Assembly (NCBI GenBank): GCA_037349315.1
Contig: JBAIAC010000004.1
Location: forward strand, 77,802,501-77,866,500
Length of the DNA stretch: 64,000 nt
From: Chelydra serpentina
Taxonomy: Eukaryota > Chordata > Testudines > Chelydridae
Reading direction: 5' to 3'
A program made the translations under genes and the position numbers. Below, piece by piece: positions 1-10,895 of this stretch. A model generated the notes under the pieces. The model saw nothing but the letters and a program-made list of their open reading frames with translations, did no database searches and was not told where the DNA came from. Position 1 is the first letter of the stretch; the number at the start of each line of letters is the position of its first letter.

Positions 1-59
1 CTTCAAGCTTCTTCACATCTGTCCACTCTTCTTTTATTGTGTCACACCCCCACTTCCTC

Positions 60-480
60 TGCTCACCAGCCTCACATTCCCATTTGGCAGTTTATCATAA
101 ATGTCTTTTTGCATTCTTCCACGCTACCCTTTATACATGGAACACCCTCCCTGAACTGATCCATAAGTAATTACACTTTGATCCTTCAAATCCCTGTTTA
201 AGATCCACCTCTGCCACAATCCAAGTAAGTAGTCGGCCAGTTATCGATTGAGAGATAAAAGTATAGTTCTGTATGTCCATCTATTTAAAATAGCAAATGA
301 TTGATTGTATTGTTCTTTCCCCTCCCCCACCGCACGGCCGGTTCCCTTTTTGTCTATTACTTGCCTTCTTAAGTTGAAAGCTCTTCAGGGGAAAAGATCA
401 TGTCTCCTTTTGTGTTTGCATAGAACCTAGCACAATGGGGCCCCTGATTTCAGCTGTGGCCTATAATACAATTATTTAAT
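60..480 (+). repeat. Ancient amniote LINE-tail/SINE repeat (L2/MIR-like), plus orientation
   Basis: The block from GGAACACCCTCCCTGAACTG (near 139) to the tail GAACCTAGCACAATGGGGCCC (near 424-444) matches the ancient amniote family whose reverse complement appears at 6560-6980 and 35365-35760. The shared marks are the 'CTCTTCAGGGG ... CACAATGGGGCCC' tail and a run-out in an AT-rich tract. Exact ends and subfamily need a library search. Confidence 0.55.
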
Positions 481-1129
481 AGGATGCTTTGGTCATAGCA
501 GAACAGGTCCCAATTTACCATTCAAGACAGCACCTGCAACAGCTCACGATACAACCCACCAAAGAGACATCAGGCATGTGCTACCATGTACTAACAGAAA
601 GCCAATATGTTCTTGGCGTTACACCTTCAACCTCTGTGGTGCCCTATGCCTGTGAAATGCCTTCACGTGCTTTACAATAATTAAAAAAACAATCCTCTTT
701 TTCAAATGTATTCAGAAATTTTTTTCTCACACAATAGTTCATAGGGGAGAGAGAGAGAGAACTCAGTAGGCAAGGGGAATTGTAACATTCTGAATTAAAT
801 AAATAGGAATGTATGACTAATCTTCAATCTCTGTTGGTCCTAAAGATTTATAATAGGTGCTTTGATGAAGGCTTCACACACCAAACATTTTACGGCTCGG
901 GGGATGAAAGCATTTTGTGAAATAGTTAGCATTGTTTTAAGGTTTTTCACATTTGGTTCTTATAGCACAAACACACTCACTATATTTGAAAGTCCAGCTT
1001 AATGAAGACACTTACTTTGTGCTCTTGGGATCTGAGATAGCAGCAGACTGATGAGCTTTAGAGACAGAAAGGTTTTAGCTGCATTCAATTATCAAAATTA
1101 GTATTGTCTAACCTAGTTCAAGGTTTTAT

Positions 1130-1270
1130 TTGCCCATGAGGTAGGACCTCAGGAGTCAAACAAACCTGGTTCTGTTCCCAACCCCGGCACTGACTCTAGG
1201 ACTATGGACAAGCTAATAGAATACGGTTAAGAAATTCAATAGTCTGTAAAAAGGAGATTACATCTGCATA
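1130..1270 (+). repeat. MIR-like SINE fragment
   Basis: The run AGGAGTCAAACAAACCTGGT, then TCTGTTCCCAACCCCGGCAC, and the following 'GACTATGGACAAGC' follow the order of the MIR tRNA-related head and core. It is strongly diverged, so the call rests on order and short matches only. Confidence 0.4.
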
Positions 1271-3926
1271 CTTTAAGCTCCTCAGACCCTTTGTAACAGT
1301 GAATTATTATTTCAAGTGTTATCTGAAAACAAAAGATGAAACATCCCAACTTTGTTAGTTGCTATATAGTAAAAAATGTCAGTGCATTTGTACTCCAAGT
1401 GTGCTCTTCTTCCCAACTACGTTTATAGACCATTAAAGAAACACTTCCACAACAATCACTTCTAGCTCCATTGCCTGCCTCAGCATACACTGTGCTTAAG
1501 TCACCTAACAATCATCAGCATTTGAACAATGAGTTTGTCTGTAGAGGCAGAGACTGAAATTTGGGGGTGGGCTTGTACATACCCTTTGTTTTCACACACA
1601 CACACTCTTCCCACACTTACAGCATTTTTGAAGTTACCCCACAGGGGACTCCTGCTGGTTTTACTATTGTCTAGATAGGGAAATTGACTGGCAAAGCTAT
1701 TGCAGAATAGCGCCTCCTGTGCACATTCTATTCCAAAATAAGTCACTTTATTCCCAAATAATTACTCCGCTTTTTGAGCAATCGCTCTGTAATAGTGTCT
1801 CCACAACGGGACACGTGGGGAGGTATTGCAGAATAGCTCATTCCACAATAGGTATTTAAACAATTTCTCCATCTAAACAAGGTCATAAGGACAGCAGCCC
1901 TAGCAGGCGAACAAACAGGTGATTGAGAAACAGAAATAAAGAGAAAGGTAGAGAAACAAATGGGAATAGGGAAATGATAGAGGAAGGATAAGACCTGTAT
2001 GCTTTAGTCACAGGACTGTGTTCAGAAAATCAGGGTTATAATTCCTTGTTCAGCCACAGATCTTCTTTAGGACCTTGGGGAGAGATCTTCTTCGTGCCTC
2101 CATTCCCTCATAGGACTTCTATCCTTCACAGGTGTGCTGCCAGACTAATATTAACTGTTTACAAAGTACTTGAAGAACTTTGCATGGAATGTGGCATAGA
2201 AGTACTAAAAAGACAGAGGCAGAGGAAAGCAGTGAGGTAGATGTCCCACTATTCTAGTGGTAGCCCATAACCACGACTGAATTTGATCCCTGCTGCTTGC
2301 ACCAGCAATGGGAGAGGAAGGGTTGTCAGAGTTCTGCAGAGGCAGTGTGCATAGCTCTTGAGGTAAAAGAAAGCTGTACTTTCAGTTAGCTAGAGAAGTT
2401 GCTGAAGGAGAGGCTCTGAAGGAAACAGATTCTAGTTCACTCCTCCAAAGGAAAAGTCATTGTTGTGAAGAAGAAAAGAGAGGGAAAAGTAACAGAACCT
2501 AGCAGCACCACTACAATGGAAGAGAATTAAAGCATGAACAACAGCTCTTAAACTAACAGGTGGGGGAGAATGCTAAAATGAGAAGAGGTCTAAAAATACA
2601 TATAGAGCAATGGATAAAGGGAAAACTAGACATTCACAGAAAGAAATTTAAAAAAAAAATTTAATGCTTAGAAAAGTGTATGCAAGTGTCTTGGCTACTA
2701 ACCTCCTTAGACATTTGGAATAGCTGATTTCTCTCTCCCCTCCGCCCCCCCAAAAGTCATACATGGTGAAGGGAAGGGAAAATCCCACTGAAGTTAACAA
2801 GATGAATTGTAAGGAAGCATTCCCTGAATAGTCAGCTATTTTACACTTCATGTTTTTCTTTCAAAACAACACTGAAGAAAAGTATAAAGCTTTGAACCTC
2901 CAAACCTAGAGAAGTTAAAACTATATCAATGTTTTATTTATTTTGGGGGACTTTGCAGCTAACTATATCAGGCTTTGGATGGGTTTTTGTTGTTATTGGG
3001 AGTTTTTTTTCCCCCCTTTGTTTTGAGGAGTGGGGTGGGTTGCATCTCTGTGAGAGTAGAAGACAAATCACACAGAGGTGGTGGTATTTTTTATCATCTG
3101 TAGTTGATAAAGGATAAGGTAATTAACAAGTGCCAAAGTTAATTTATCAACAAGCAGAACACTTTAAGTTTATACTAAATACTTTGCTGAGATGACTACC
3201 ATAAACTGATACATTTTCCCCCAATCTGTATTATCCCTCCTAGCTTTACAGGTATCATACTCAAACATGGGACACCACAGCAAGCAGATATTTAAAAACT
3301 TACTTTAGGGAAAGCTCTTCTTCTGTTTCTGGTTATAGACTGAAATATAGCATAAGCTTCCATTTTATTCATGAGGATAAATAAATGTAGACAGGGTCCT
3401 TTTTAAGGAAGTTTACTTTTACAGAGCATGCCCAATAGGTTCTCCATGGTCTTCTGTGGGAATGCTGATAGTGGACAAACCCTAACAGAGGTGGAGCTAG
3501 GGTCCTATATATACAGCACCAGGCAGCAAGTCCCACATCATAGTGTAAAGGTAATATGTGAAATAGGAGATATTGATGTTTTGGTTAAAGGAAGACTTAT
3601 GAAAAGGGAGATCCTTAGAGTTGTTTAGCTATTAATTTTTCTTCCTGTATGCTGTGTATTTTTACATTTGTTGTATGTAGTTTTCTAGATACTAGAGTTA
3701 ATATCAGAAACAACTGATCTCTCATTCCTTAACCTGACTGCAAGCTTATCACTTAGTGTATTTAGTCTTCATTCTTATGTTACAAAAACACAAAACTACT
3801 GTTGTTTTTTGTGGATTTTACTGAAGTTTCCTTCTTAATGTTTGGATGACTGCAAGTTAGAGAACTGACTTTGCTTCCTCAGATTTTTGTGCAGATGCTA
3901 TCTAATACCCTGATGCAGTAAATTAC

Positions 3927-3990
3927 TAATTGGCCCTTAATTATTGGCCCTTAATTACTTAATTGGCCCTTACTAATTGGCCCTTAAGTT
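3927..3990 (+). repeat. Short tandem repeat, unit about 13-18 bp
   Basis: The core AATTGGCCCTTA (or ATTATTGGCCCTTAATTA) appears four times in about 60 bases with variable spacers. It looks like a small slippage-prone microsatellite. Confidence 0.75.
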
Positions 3991-6559
3991 TGCATGAAGT
4001 AATTTGCAGTATAAGGGCCCACCATTGTCCCTAAAGATGGACTAAAACTAGTGTTAGGTGTGAAAGTCCTAAATCCAAGTCTCTACTCCAAAACTTAAAA
4101 ACACTAATTCTTACTACCTTTAAGAATGAGTGTGTCTAAACTCTGAATAATACTTGCTCATATGTAAGAATTGGTGTTCATGCTCTGGTCCTTTATGACT
4201 TGTTGGTTTATTTCTCCATATCACCCTAAACTGCCTCCAGCTTCTACAGTCAAGGTTACAAGAACTCAAGTGTCTCAGCTGGTTAGACTGCTCTGAAAAA
4301 GCCTCCATTGACAATGAGTTTATTTAACTGTTTTATTCATGTTATCCAAGATTTTGCTTGGCCTTTTATCTAGTTCCTTATGAGACTTGATTTGTAATAT
4401 TCCATATATGGTTATGTTAGTTCTCTGCTCTGTTTTGGCTGGTCATTGGAGCCTTTTGGCTCCAGACGTTTTAAATAGGGCTCTCTCGAGGGAAGTGCCA
4501 GTCTTAAATTTTTGCTTGTATTTGACCCAACTGAAGAATTACTTCCTTACATGTACTTTTAATCAGTGTTCATTGGTTTGATATGATTTTATTAGTACTA
4601 CTAAAACACTGTGTTGTGCTTGTAATAATTGAACTGTGTAAACTTGAACAATTATGGAAAAACTCAACAACTTCTAAAAGCCTAAAAGTTAGAATAACTC
4701 TAGTTTGCCTTTTCCCAAAGGTTACATGTTGTTTAGACAAACTGATTTAATCCCCATCTTGATACATAAGACCCCAATCTTGCAAACAGTTCGTGGCATG
4801 CTCATCTTTACTACCATGAGCGGTCCCAATTATTTCAATAGTCTCTTGTCTTGACTTCCATCTCAGGAAATAGGTGATCACTGATTTATACTTATGTTTG
4901 TATTATCAGAGTTTAGGTAATAAAAAATGGACAGACACTTCAGGGTTAAACAGAGAACCAGGCCTAAGCTTTGATCATTATCTTACAGAAATTTTACATA
5001 GAAAAATCTGTCTTTGGAAAATTGCAACTATGGAACAGGATTGGTAAGGGTTTTTTTTAGGTAAATTAAGTATGTATAAGCAAATTGTTGAAGTCAGACT
5101 TTTTTTTAAAAAAAAAAGTCTAACACTAAACACTGTTTTTGATTTTTCAGAATTGTAACCCCCCAGAACCTCTCAATGCCAACTGGCAAAGGGTGGGTTC
5201 ACAACAGCAATTCCTATCAGTCCTGATAAGCTCATGTACATAACACATTGCTTTCATAGCATTTATCCATAAAGAGGGCCATGTAAGATCTTAAATGAAA
5301 GCCAAGAGCATGCTGGTCATTAATATCATTGCACAATGTATGTACAGATACTATTTAAGGAGTTGTGCACATGTATGAAAATATAGCCTGAGAATCTATC
5401 TACCAGTAGAGAGAGATTTTCTCTCAGAGCAATAGTGTTTTGTCCATATAGTGAACTGACATGTAAATTAAGCATTGTATTGCTTCACAAAGGGCCTCTC
5501 ATCACTGGTTTGAACTGAATGCCAATGAAGATTCTTTCACAGGGATGTGAAGTCAACAGGAAAAACAAGCAATGGGGAGAAAAGACATATCTGGAGGTGC
5601 ACTTCAAAGGTTTGCTGGACTATAACTGGGGGACAAGATATTTCGGGATCCATTTACTAAGAAAACCCCTTGAAGGGCATGGGTTGTCTATGAATGCTTG
5701 GATCCTGGTTTTGACTGAAAACCAGCAGCTCTGTCAAAGAATACTTGGGGAAAACTCTACTTTATTAAATAGGCAAAGTAACCACTGATAAGTATAGACC
5801 CAGGATTGTGTTTTGTTTTAGGAGTATCATCATTTGTTTCCATGTATTATCCTTACTCACTGTCTCTTACATCTTAACCTTTGATGATAGACTTACAGTT
5901 GTTTCACTATAAATATATTTGTGGTGTGATGTTATAAAGATCCTGAGTTTTACCAGTCAAGGTGTGTGTACACTGTTGCTTTGGGGAATTGCTCTGCTGC
6001 ATTGTAAAATATCCTGTTTCAAATACTGACCCCTAACAGCTAGTCTAAATGACCTTTGAACTTAAAATGATAAACTATGGAGAAGTAGCTCAGTTTCCTA
6101 GAAATGTATTGAAAATCTTGGGATATTTTCTAGTATTCAACCACTCGATTTAATAGTGTACTGAACTGCTCCACTTCAGCACTGATAGGTGCCTGCCACA
6201 CTACATCATAGAGATAAAGTTCCAATTTATATTAAAATCATACGCATGCTTTCGTCAGCAATGGATCATCGAAGAGTTGATTTTACTTGTCAATTACTCT
6301 TAAAGAGCAGCTATATTCTGAAAAATGGTTCTGTAAAAATGGCAGCATGAGTTGACTCTCTGCAATTTCAATATGAAATGTACTCTTCTTACAAGTCTGG
6401 ATGTTACTTCTAATGGCTAATCCTGCAAACTCAACCTGGGATTTAAAAGTCAAGTTGTGTTGTTCCTGGCTTTTACATTTTATTAAAAAGAAAAATATGC
6501 AAGCAAATTTCTGCTTTCAATTATAACTCTACAGCCCCCTGGTCACCAATTCTAACTCT

Positions 6560-6980
6560 AGACACGTATTTATTATCTGTATTATTACTGCACCACCCAG
6601 GAGCCCTAGTCATGGTCCAGGACCCCATTGTTCTAGGTGCACTACAAAAAGGACAACAAAAATCAGCCCCTGTCCCAAAGAGCTGACAATCTAAGTATAC
6701 TGGGACAGATACATAGACAGACAAGTAGTACGAGGAAACAATGAGACAATATTGGTAAGCATGATAGGCTGTGGCCTCAGCACCCCAACCATTGTCAAGG
6801 AGTTTTGGAGGATAATGAGGTAGCTTTACAGATGTTTATAGGAAGCACCTCACAAGCACGTGGGACAGGGTGGGGAAAAGCATTAAGGTACCTATTTGAA
6901 AATTTAATAAATGAATGTGATCGACAGCTTGATAATGGACGAGAGATGATCAGGAGAGTGGGGATAGAGCACGAAAGGCA
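6560..6980 (-). repeat. Ancient amniote repeat, minus orientation, related to 35365-35760
   Basis: It opens with TTTATTATCTGTATTATTAC and then AGGAGCCCTAGTCATGG and CAAAGAGCTGACAATCTAAG. These words and the later 'AGCATTAAGGTACCTATTTGAAAAT' recur in the same order at 35365-35760. Both are copies of one old family read backwards relative to 60-480. Confidence 0.6.
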
Positions 6981-7469
6981 GTGAAAGTGAAGACAAAGAG
7001 CTTATGTTTGATGTGATATAGAAAGTGTAATTAGAGTAGAACTAGGCCTTGCTATTTGACTTCAGCTAATTCTGCTGATGTGTGTGGGAGAACTGACTCC
7101 AATTCACTCTCCCACAGCTTTTTTTGGCTGTGTTGGCTAACTGGAGTAAAATAAAAAGGTATATTTGTTTTTGTCACTAAATAAGCACATAGGGCTCTGA
7201 ATACACACAGGGAGAAGATCAGTTGATTGAACTGGTGCTATTTTTCCACGGTCACTTCCTCCAAAGTAAAACCACATTTTCAGGTTTCCATGATCTCCAC
7301 CAGCTAGCCTCCTGAATAAATTCAGCAGTTGTGAGTTGGAGCGCTAGAATATAATTTAAACCAAATCGTTTCTATGATGTCCTGTTGTTGTTAAAGACCT
7401 GATCAGAGTGACCTTAACTTCCATCTGTGGGAAAGTACTGTAGTTGGTCAGGTTCTGAACTGTAACTTG

Positions 7470-7690
7470 GGGGGGGGAGGGATAGCTCAGTGGTTTGAGT
7501 ATTGGCCTGCTAAACCCAGGGTTGTGAGTTCAATCCTTGAGGGGGCTGTTTAGGGATCTGGGGCAAAAATCTGTCAGGGGACAGTACTTGGTCCTGCTAG
7601 TGAAGGCAGGGGACTGGACTCAATGACCTTTCAAAGTCCTTCCAGTTCTAGGAGATTGGCATATCTTTGTTTAAAAAAAAAAACACAACT
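7470..7690 (+). mobile_element. tRNA-derived SINE with CR1-like tail (tortoise Pol III type)
   Basis: The tRNA-like head has an A box at 7483-7493 (TAGCTCAGTGG) and a B box at 7526-7536 (GAGTTCAATCC). A unique middle and a tail follow, with GGACTCAATGACCTTTCAAA and CCTTCCAGTTCTAGGAGAT, close to the CR1 3' end. It finishes in an A-run. Such SINEs use CR1 reverse transcriptase and are characteristic of turtles, which is one reason for the assignment of the host. A reversed copy is at 9342-9538. Confidence 0.88.
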
Positions 7691-7697
7691 CCTAGAC

Positions 7698-8446
7698 CAG
7701 GGGTGGGTACACTTTGGCCTGTGGGCCTAATCCAGCCTTTGAGCTCCTGCTGGGGAGCAGGGTCTGGGGCTTGCCCTGCTCCCCATGCTCCAGCTGGGGG
7801 GCAGAGTTGGGAGCCCCTCCACACACGCATGCTGCAACTCCGCACAGCTCCCGGAAGCAATGGCATGTCCCTGCTCTGGCTCCTACGTTTAGGGGCAGCC
7901 AGGGGGCTCCATGCGCTGCCCCATCCCAAGTGCTGCCCTCGCAGCTCCCATTGGCCAGGAACTGCTGCCAGTGGGAGCTGCAGGGGCAGTGCCTGTAGAC
8001 GGGGCAGCATGCAGAGCCACCTGGGCGCACTTCTGCATATGAGCTGGAGAGGAGACATGCTGCTGCCTGAGGGAGCTGCTTGAGGTAAGCACTGCCCAGA
8101 GCCTGCACCCCTGTGCCCCAACCTCCTGCCCCAACCCTGATTCCCCCTCCCGCCCTCCAAACCCCTTGATCCCAGCCCAGAGCACCCTCCTGCACCTCAA
8201 ACCCCTCATCCCCAGCCCCACCCCAGAGCCTGCACCCCCAGATACACACCCCAACCCCCCACCCCAGCCTGGAGCCCCCTCCCACACCCTGAACTCATTT
8301 CTGGCCCCTCCCTAGAGCCTGCACTCCCAGCCAGAGCCCTCACCCTCTTCTGCATCCCAAATCTCAATTCCATGAGCATTCATGGCCCGTCATACAATTT
8401 CAATACCCAAATGTGGCCCTCAGGCCAAAAAGTTTCCCTATCCCTG
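7698..8446. mobile_element. Non-autonomous hAT transposon with perfect 8-bp target duplication
   Basis: The ends are imperfect inverted repeats: CAGGGGTGGGTACACTTTGG on the left and, reversed, CAGGGATAGGGAAACTTTTT on the right. Identical 8-bp duplications TCCTAGAC flank it at 7690-7697 and 8447-8454, the hAT signature. The 749-bp interior is GC-rich, with long Pro/Gly/Ala frames on both strands (7648-8287) that come from composition and are not genes. No transposase remains. Confidence 0.9.
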
Positions 8447-8602
8447 TCCTAGACCCAGGATTCTATACCCCCATCTCTCACGTGATGTCAGACCTGGCGT
8501 AGGTCAAATCCTGCTTCCCCGTTCAGTAAAAATAAGGAGCAAAATTTCTTGTTGTTCTCAGGCCCCATTTTTTTTTTTTTTTTGTAAAGCACATTAGGAT
8601 TC

Positions 8603-8757
8603 TTAAATCTTCTGTCAACCTAGCTACCGCCTCTCGGGGAGGTGGATTACTACACTACTAGGATAATCCCTCCTGTCGGCACAGTGTGTCTATACTGAAG
8701 CACTAGAACGACACAGCTGTGCCACTGTAGTATTTTAAGTGTATACATACCCTTAAA
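8603..8757. mobile_element. MITE fragment, Harbinger-like
   Basis: The words CTGTCAACCTAGCTACCGCC and GGGGAGGTGGATTACTACA, and the ending GTGTATACATACCCTTA, belong to the 'GTCTACAC...GTGTAGAC' class of turtle MITEs, also seen at 39241-39461. Only one terminal repeat, ending before TTA, is clear. Confidence 0.5.
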
Positions 8758-9341
8758 TGAGAGGTGCCATGGTATAAAAGTAATGTTTTAAGCTTGTGGT
8801 TTAAATCATTGATTTCTGTATTGCAGTGTGTCTAGGAGGTTTCCATATCTAGCAGCAATACAACATACTGCAAATTACAAGCCATCGTGGTCAGGTTACC
8901 AGTATAAATGTGAACTTGTTAAGAGAATGAATGTCTTAGGCACAGGTAATTGGAAAAGCGACAATCTCTCTAGCTCAGTTATCTGAATCAGGCCCAGGTG
9001 GGGAGGGACAAAGTAATTCCCATTGCAGGTTCACTCATCTACATGAAACAAGCTGATCTCAAAGTTTTTTGGGGATAAATATTTGTCACATTTATTCTCT
9101 CCTTTTCCTCTTAGTCTCAACTCAGAGGCCAAGGACTGAATGAAGTTAAAGACGTGAACTGACATTCTCTCTCATCAGGTTTGAGGTACTGTGGGATAAT
9201 GTAAGAAAGCGGATACACCTGCTGACATTCTACCGATTCTGTGGACAGAGGATTTCAATCTCTAGCACTACAGCACCTTTTTAGGAGCACAGAGTTTATT
9301 TAAAAATGAAGGTCTTGTACGGAATTGATATTTTTCTAAAT

Positions 9342-9538
9342 GGAGATATGCCAATCTCCTAGAACTGGAGCAACCTTGAAAGGTCATCGAGTCCAGTCCC
9401 CTGCCTTCACTAGCAGGACCAAGTACTGTCCCCTGACAGATTTTTTGCCCCAGATCCCTAAATGGCCCCCTCAAGGATTGAACTCGCAACCCTGGGTTTA
9501 GCAGGCCAATGCTCAAACCACTGAGCTATCCCTCCCCT
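9342..9538 (-). mobile_element. tRNA-derived SINE with CR1-like tail, reversed copy
   Basis: It is the reverse complement of the element at 7470-7690: the tail comes first (GCCAATCTCCTAGAACTGG) and the A box last (CCACTGAGCTATCCCTC). The B box, GGATTGAACTC reversed, is intact. It lies 1.7 kb from its inverted partner, so the pair could pair in the TBC1D4 transcript. Confidence 0.87.
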
Positions 9539-10131
9539 GACCTCACAGCATTTTGTGATTAAAAGTGAAGAGTACAGGGAAAAATAAACACTTTGTTTTT
9601 TTGTGTTTTGGGGTAACTAATAAAATGCACATCTTGATTTGAACTTCTTCAGTAAGTTACATTGAACACTGCAATATAAAATACGTTAGCTCACTAGTTT
9701 TGAGAGCTACTTTTTAAAAATATTTCTTAATCTAGTATAAGAAATGTATTGGAGTAAACTCCTTTGAACAAGTAGTCTTCACAGTTTCAGAGACTGAATA
9801 GGGAGAAAGCTTTTTAACAACTTTTATCCTGTAAAACACTAACAGCATACATTCACATACAAGCCCAGATTTTTCAGAAAACTGGTTGTCTCTGAACAAA
9901 TAGCCAAAAATTAACTGTAGAGATTCATTTCCCTTAACTGCAGTTTAAATATAAGTATGTTATTTTTCCAGGAACTAATATCAATATAATACTGCTAAAG
10001 TATTGTGTATCATCTTGTAGCTGTATGCAGGAACTTGAGTTGCCACACAACTAAATATAGAAGCGAATTGAGTATAAATAACTTAAATGGAATTATTTTA
10101 CCAGAATCATCTTGCATACTAGGTTTCTCTC

Positions 10132-10435
10132 TGTGACGGGTTGGATCACAGAAAACCCCTTGGGAACTGCCAACTGATGTGTTGAGACTACTTCTGCCCC
10201 TGCTTTCCCTGCCAGCTTGGGACGTCATTGCCCTGCCTGGTTTGAGCCAGACACGCGAGCCGGCTGCAAACCCAGGCCCAGGGTCTGAACAACGTCCTCC
10301 CAAACTACAGGCTTAACTGAAAACAGCTTAAGAAGTGTTCCTGTCTCTAACACTCAGATGCCCACCTCCCAGTGGAGTCCAAACCCCAAATAAATCCATT
10401 TTACCCTGTATAAAGCTTATTAGACTTGTTGGTTG
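10132..10435 (+). mobile_element. Putative LTR fragment of an old retroelement
   Basis: The block starts TGTGACGGGTTGGATCACAG and contains AGCCAGACACGCGAGCC, AAGAAGTGTTCCTGTCTC and, near the end, AATAAATCCATTTTACCCTG followed by TATAAAGCTT. I recall this as a widespread turtle LTR-like repeat. TG at the 5' edge and the AATAAA-like word fit an LTR. No internal coding region, second LTR or target duplication was seen, so it is a solo or truncated copy. Confidence 0.5.
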
Positions 10436-10830
10436 TCTTTTAAAGCACCAAACCAATACAAAATAAATATATGTCACAGGGTCGTGGCATCTAACTTGTA
10501 GCTATGACGGAGGAAACACTTTCATTTTAATCCTTTATCACAGATTTACAACTTGGTGCAGGGGAGGAGTGTTTCAGCTGAAATTTTTCTTTTTTTGTTC
10601 TTTCCGTGGTGGTCAAATTTTTCCCTTGATCTAATTGCCTAATTTGAGATTATGTCTTAAAAATGGTTTTGGTTATTTAAAAATGTGTGCTGTTTTTATG
10701 CTGATAACTCAAACAGCTTTTTAAAATGTCATTCTCTGTACTTAGTTCTCAATGCTTTTGACTTCTGAAGAAATGTGGCTTAGAAATAAGTGCACTTGCT
10801 GACCAATTATATGTTGTGATCTTATTGCTC

Positions 10831-10864
<34 letters not shown>

Positions 10865-10895
10865 TGAGTGAGTGAGTGAGAGGGGGGGGGGAGTG
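10831..10895 (+). repeat. (TG)n, (TGAG)n and G-run microsatellite
   Basis: A GT dinucleotide run is followed by five TGAG units and a G-run. The purine/pyrimidine alternation may adopt Z-form. The 67-codon minus-strand frame across it is composition-driven. Confidence 0.95.

Larger units (their letters stand above)
481..6559. other. Intron stretch with no recognised gene
   Basis: AT-rich DNA with only short unrelated open frames on both strands. Apart from the MIR-like piece near 1200 and the short tandem repeat near 3950, no exon, RNA gene or clear transposon was recognised. A perfect A/T palindrome (AGACT, T-run, A-run, AGTCT) sits at about 5096-5122. Confidence 0.6.

Noticed and set aside
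7470..7560. A functional tRNA gene from the A and B boxes
   Set aside because: The boxes belong to a SINE head. The cloverleaf is degraded and the element has a CR1-like tail and an A-run.
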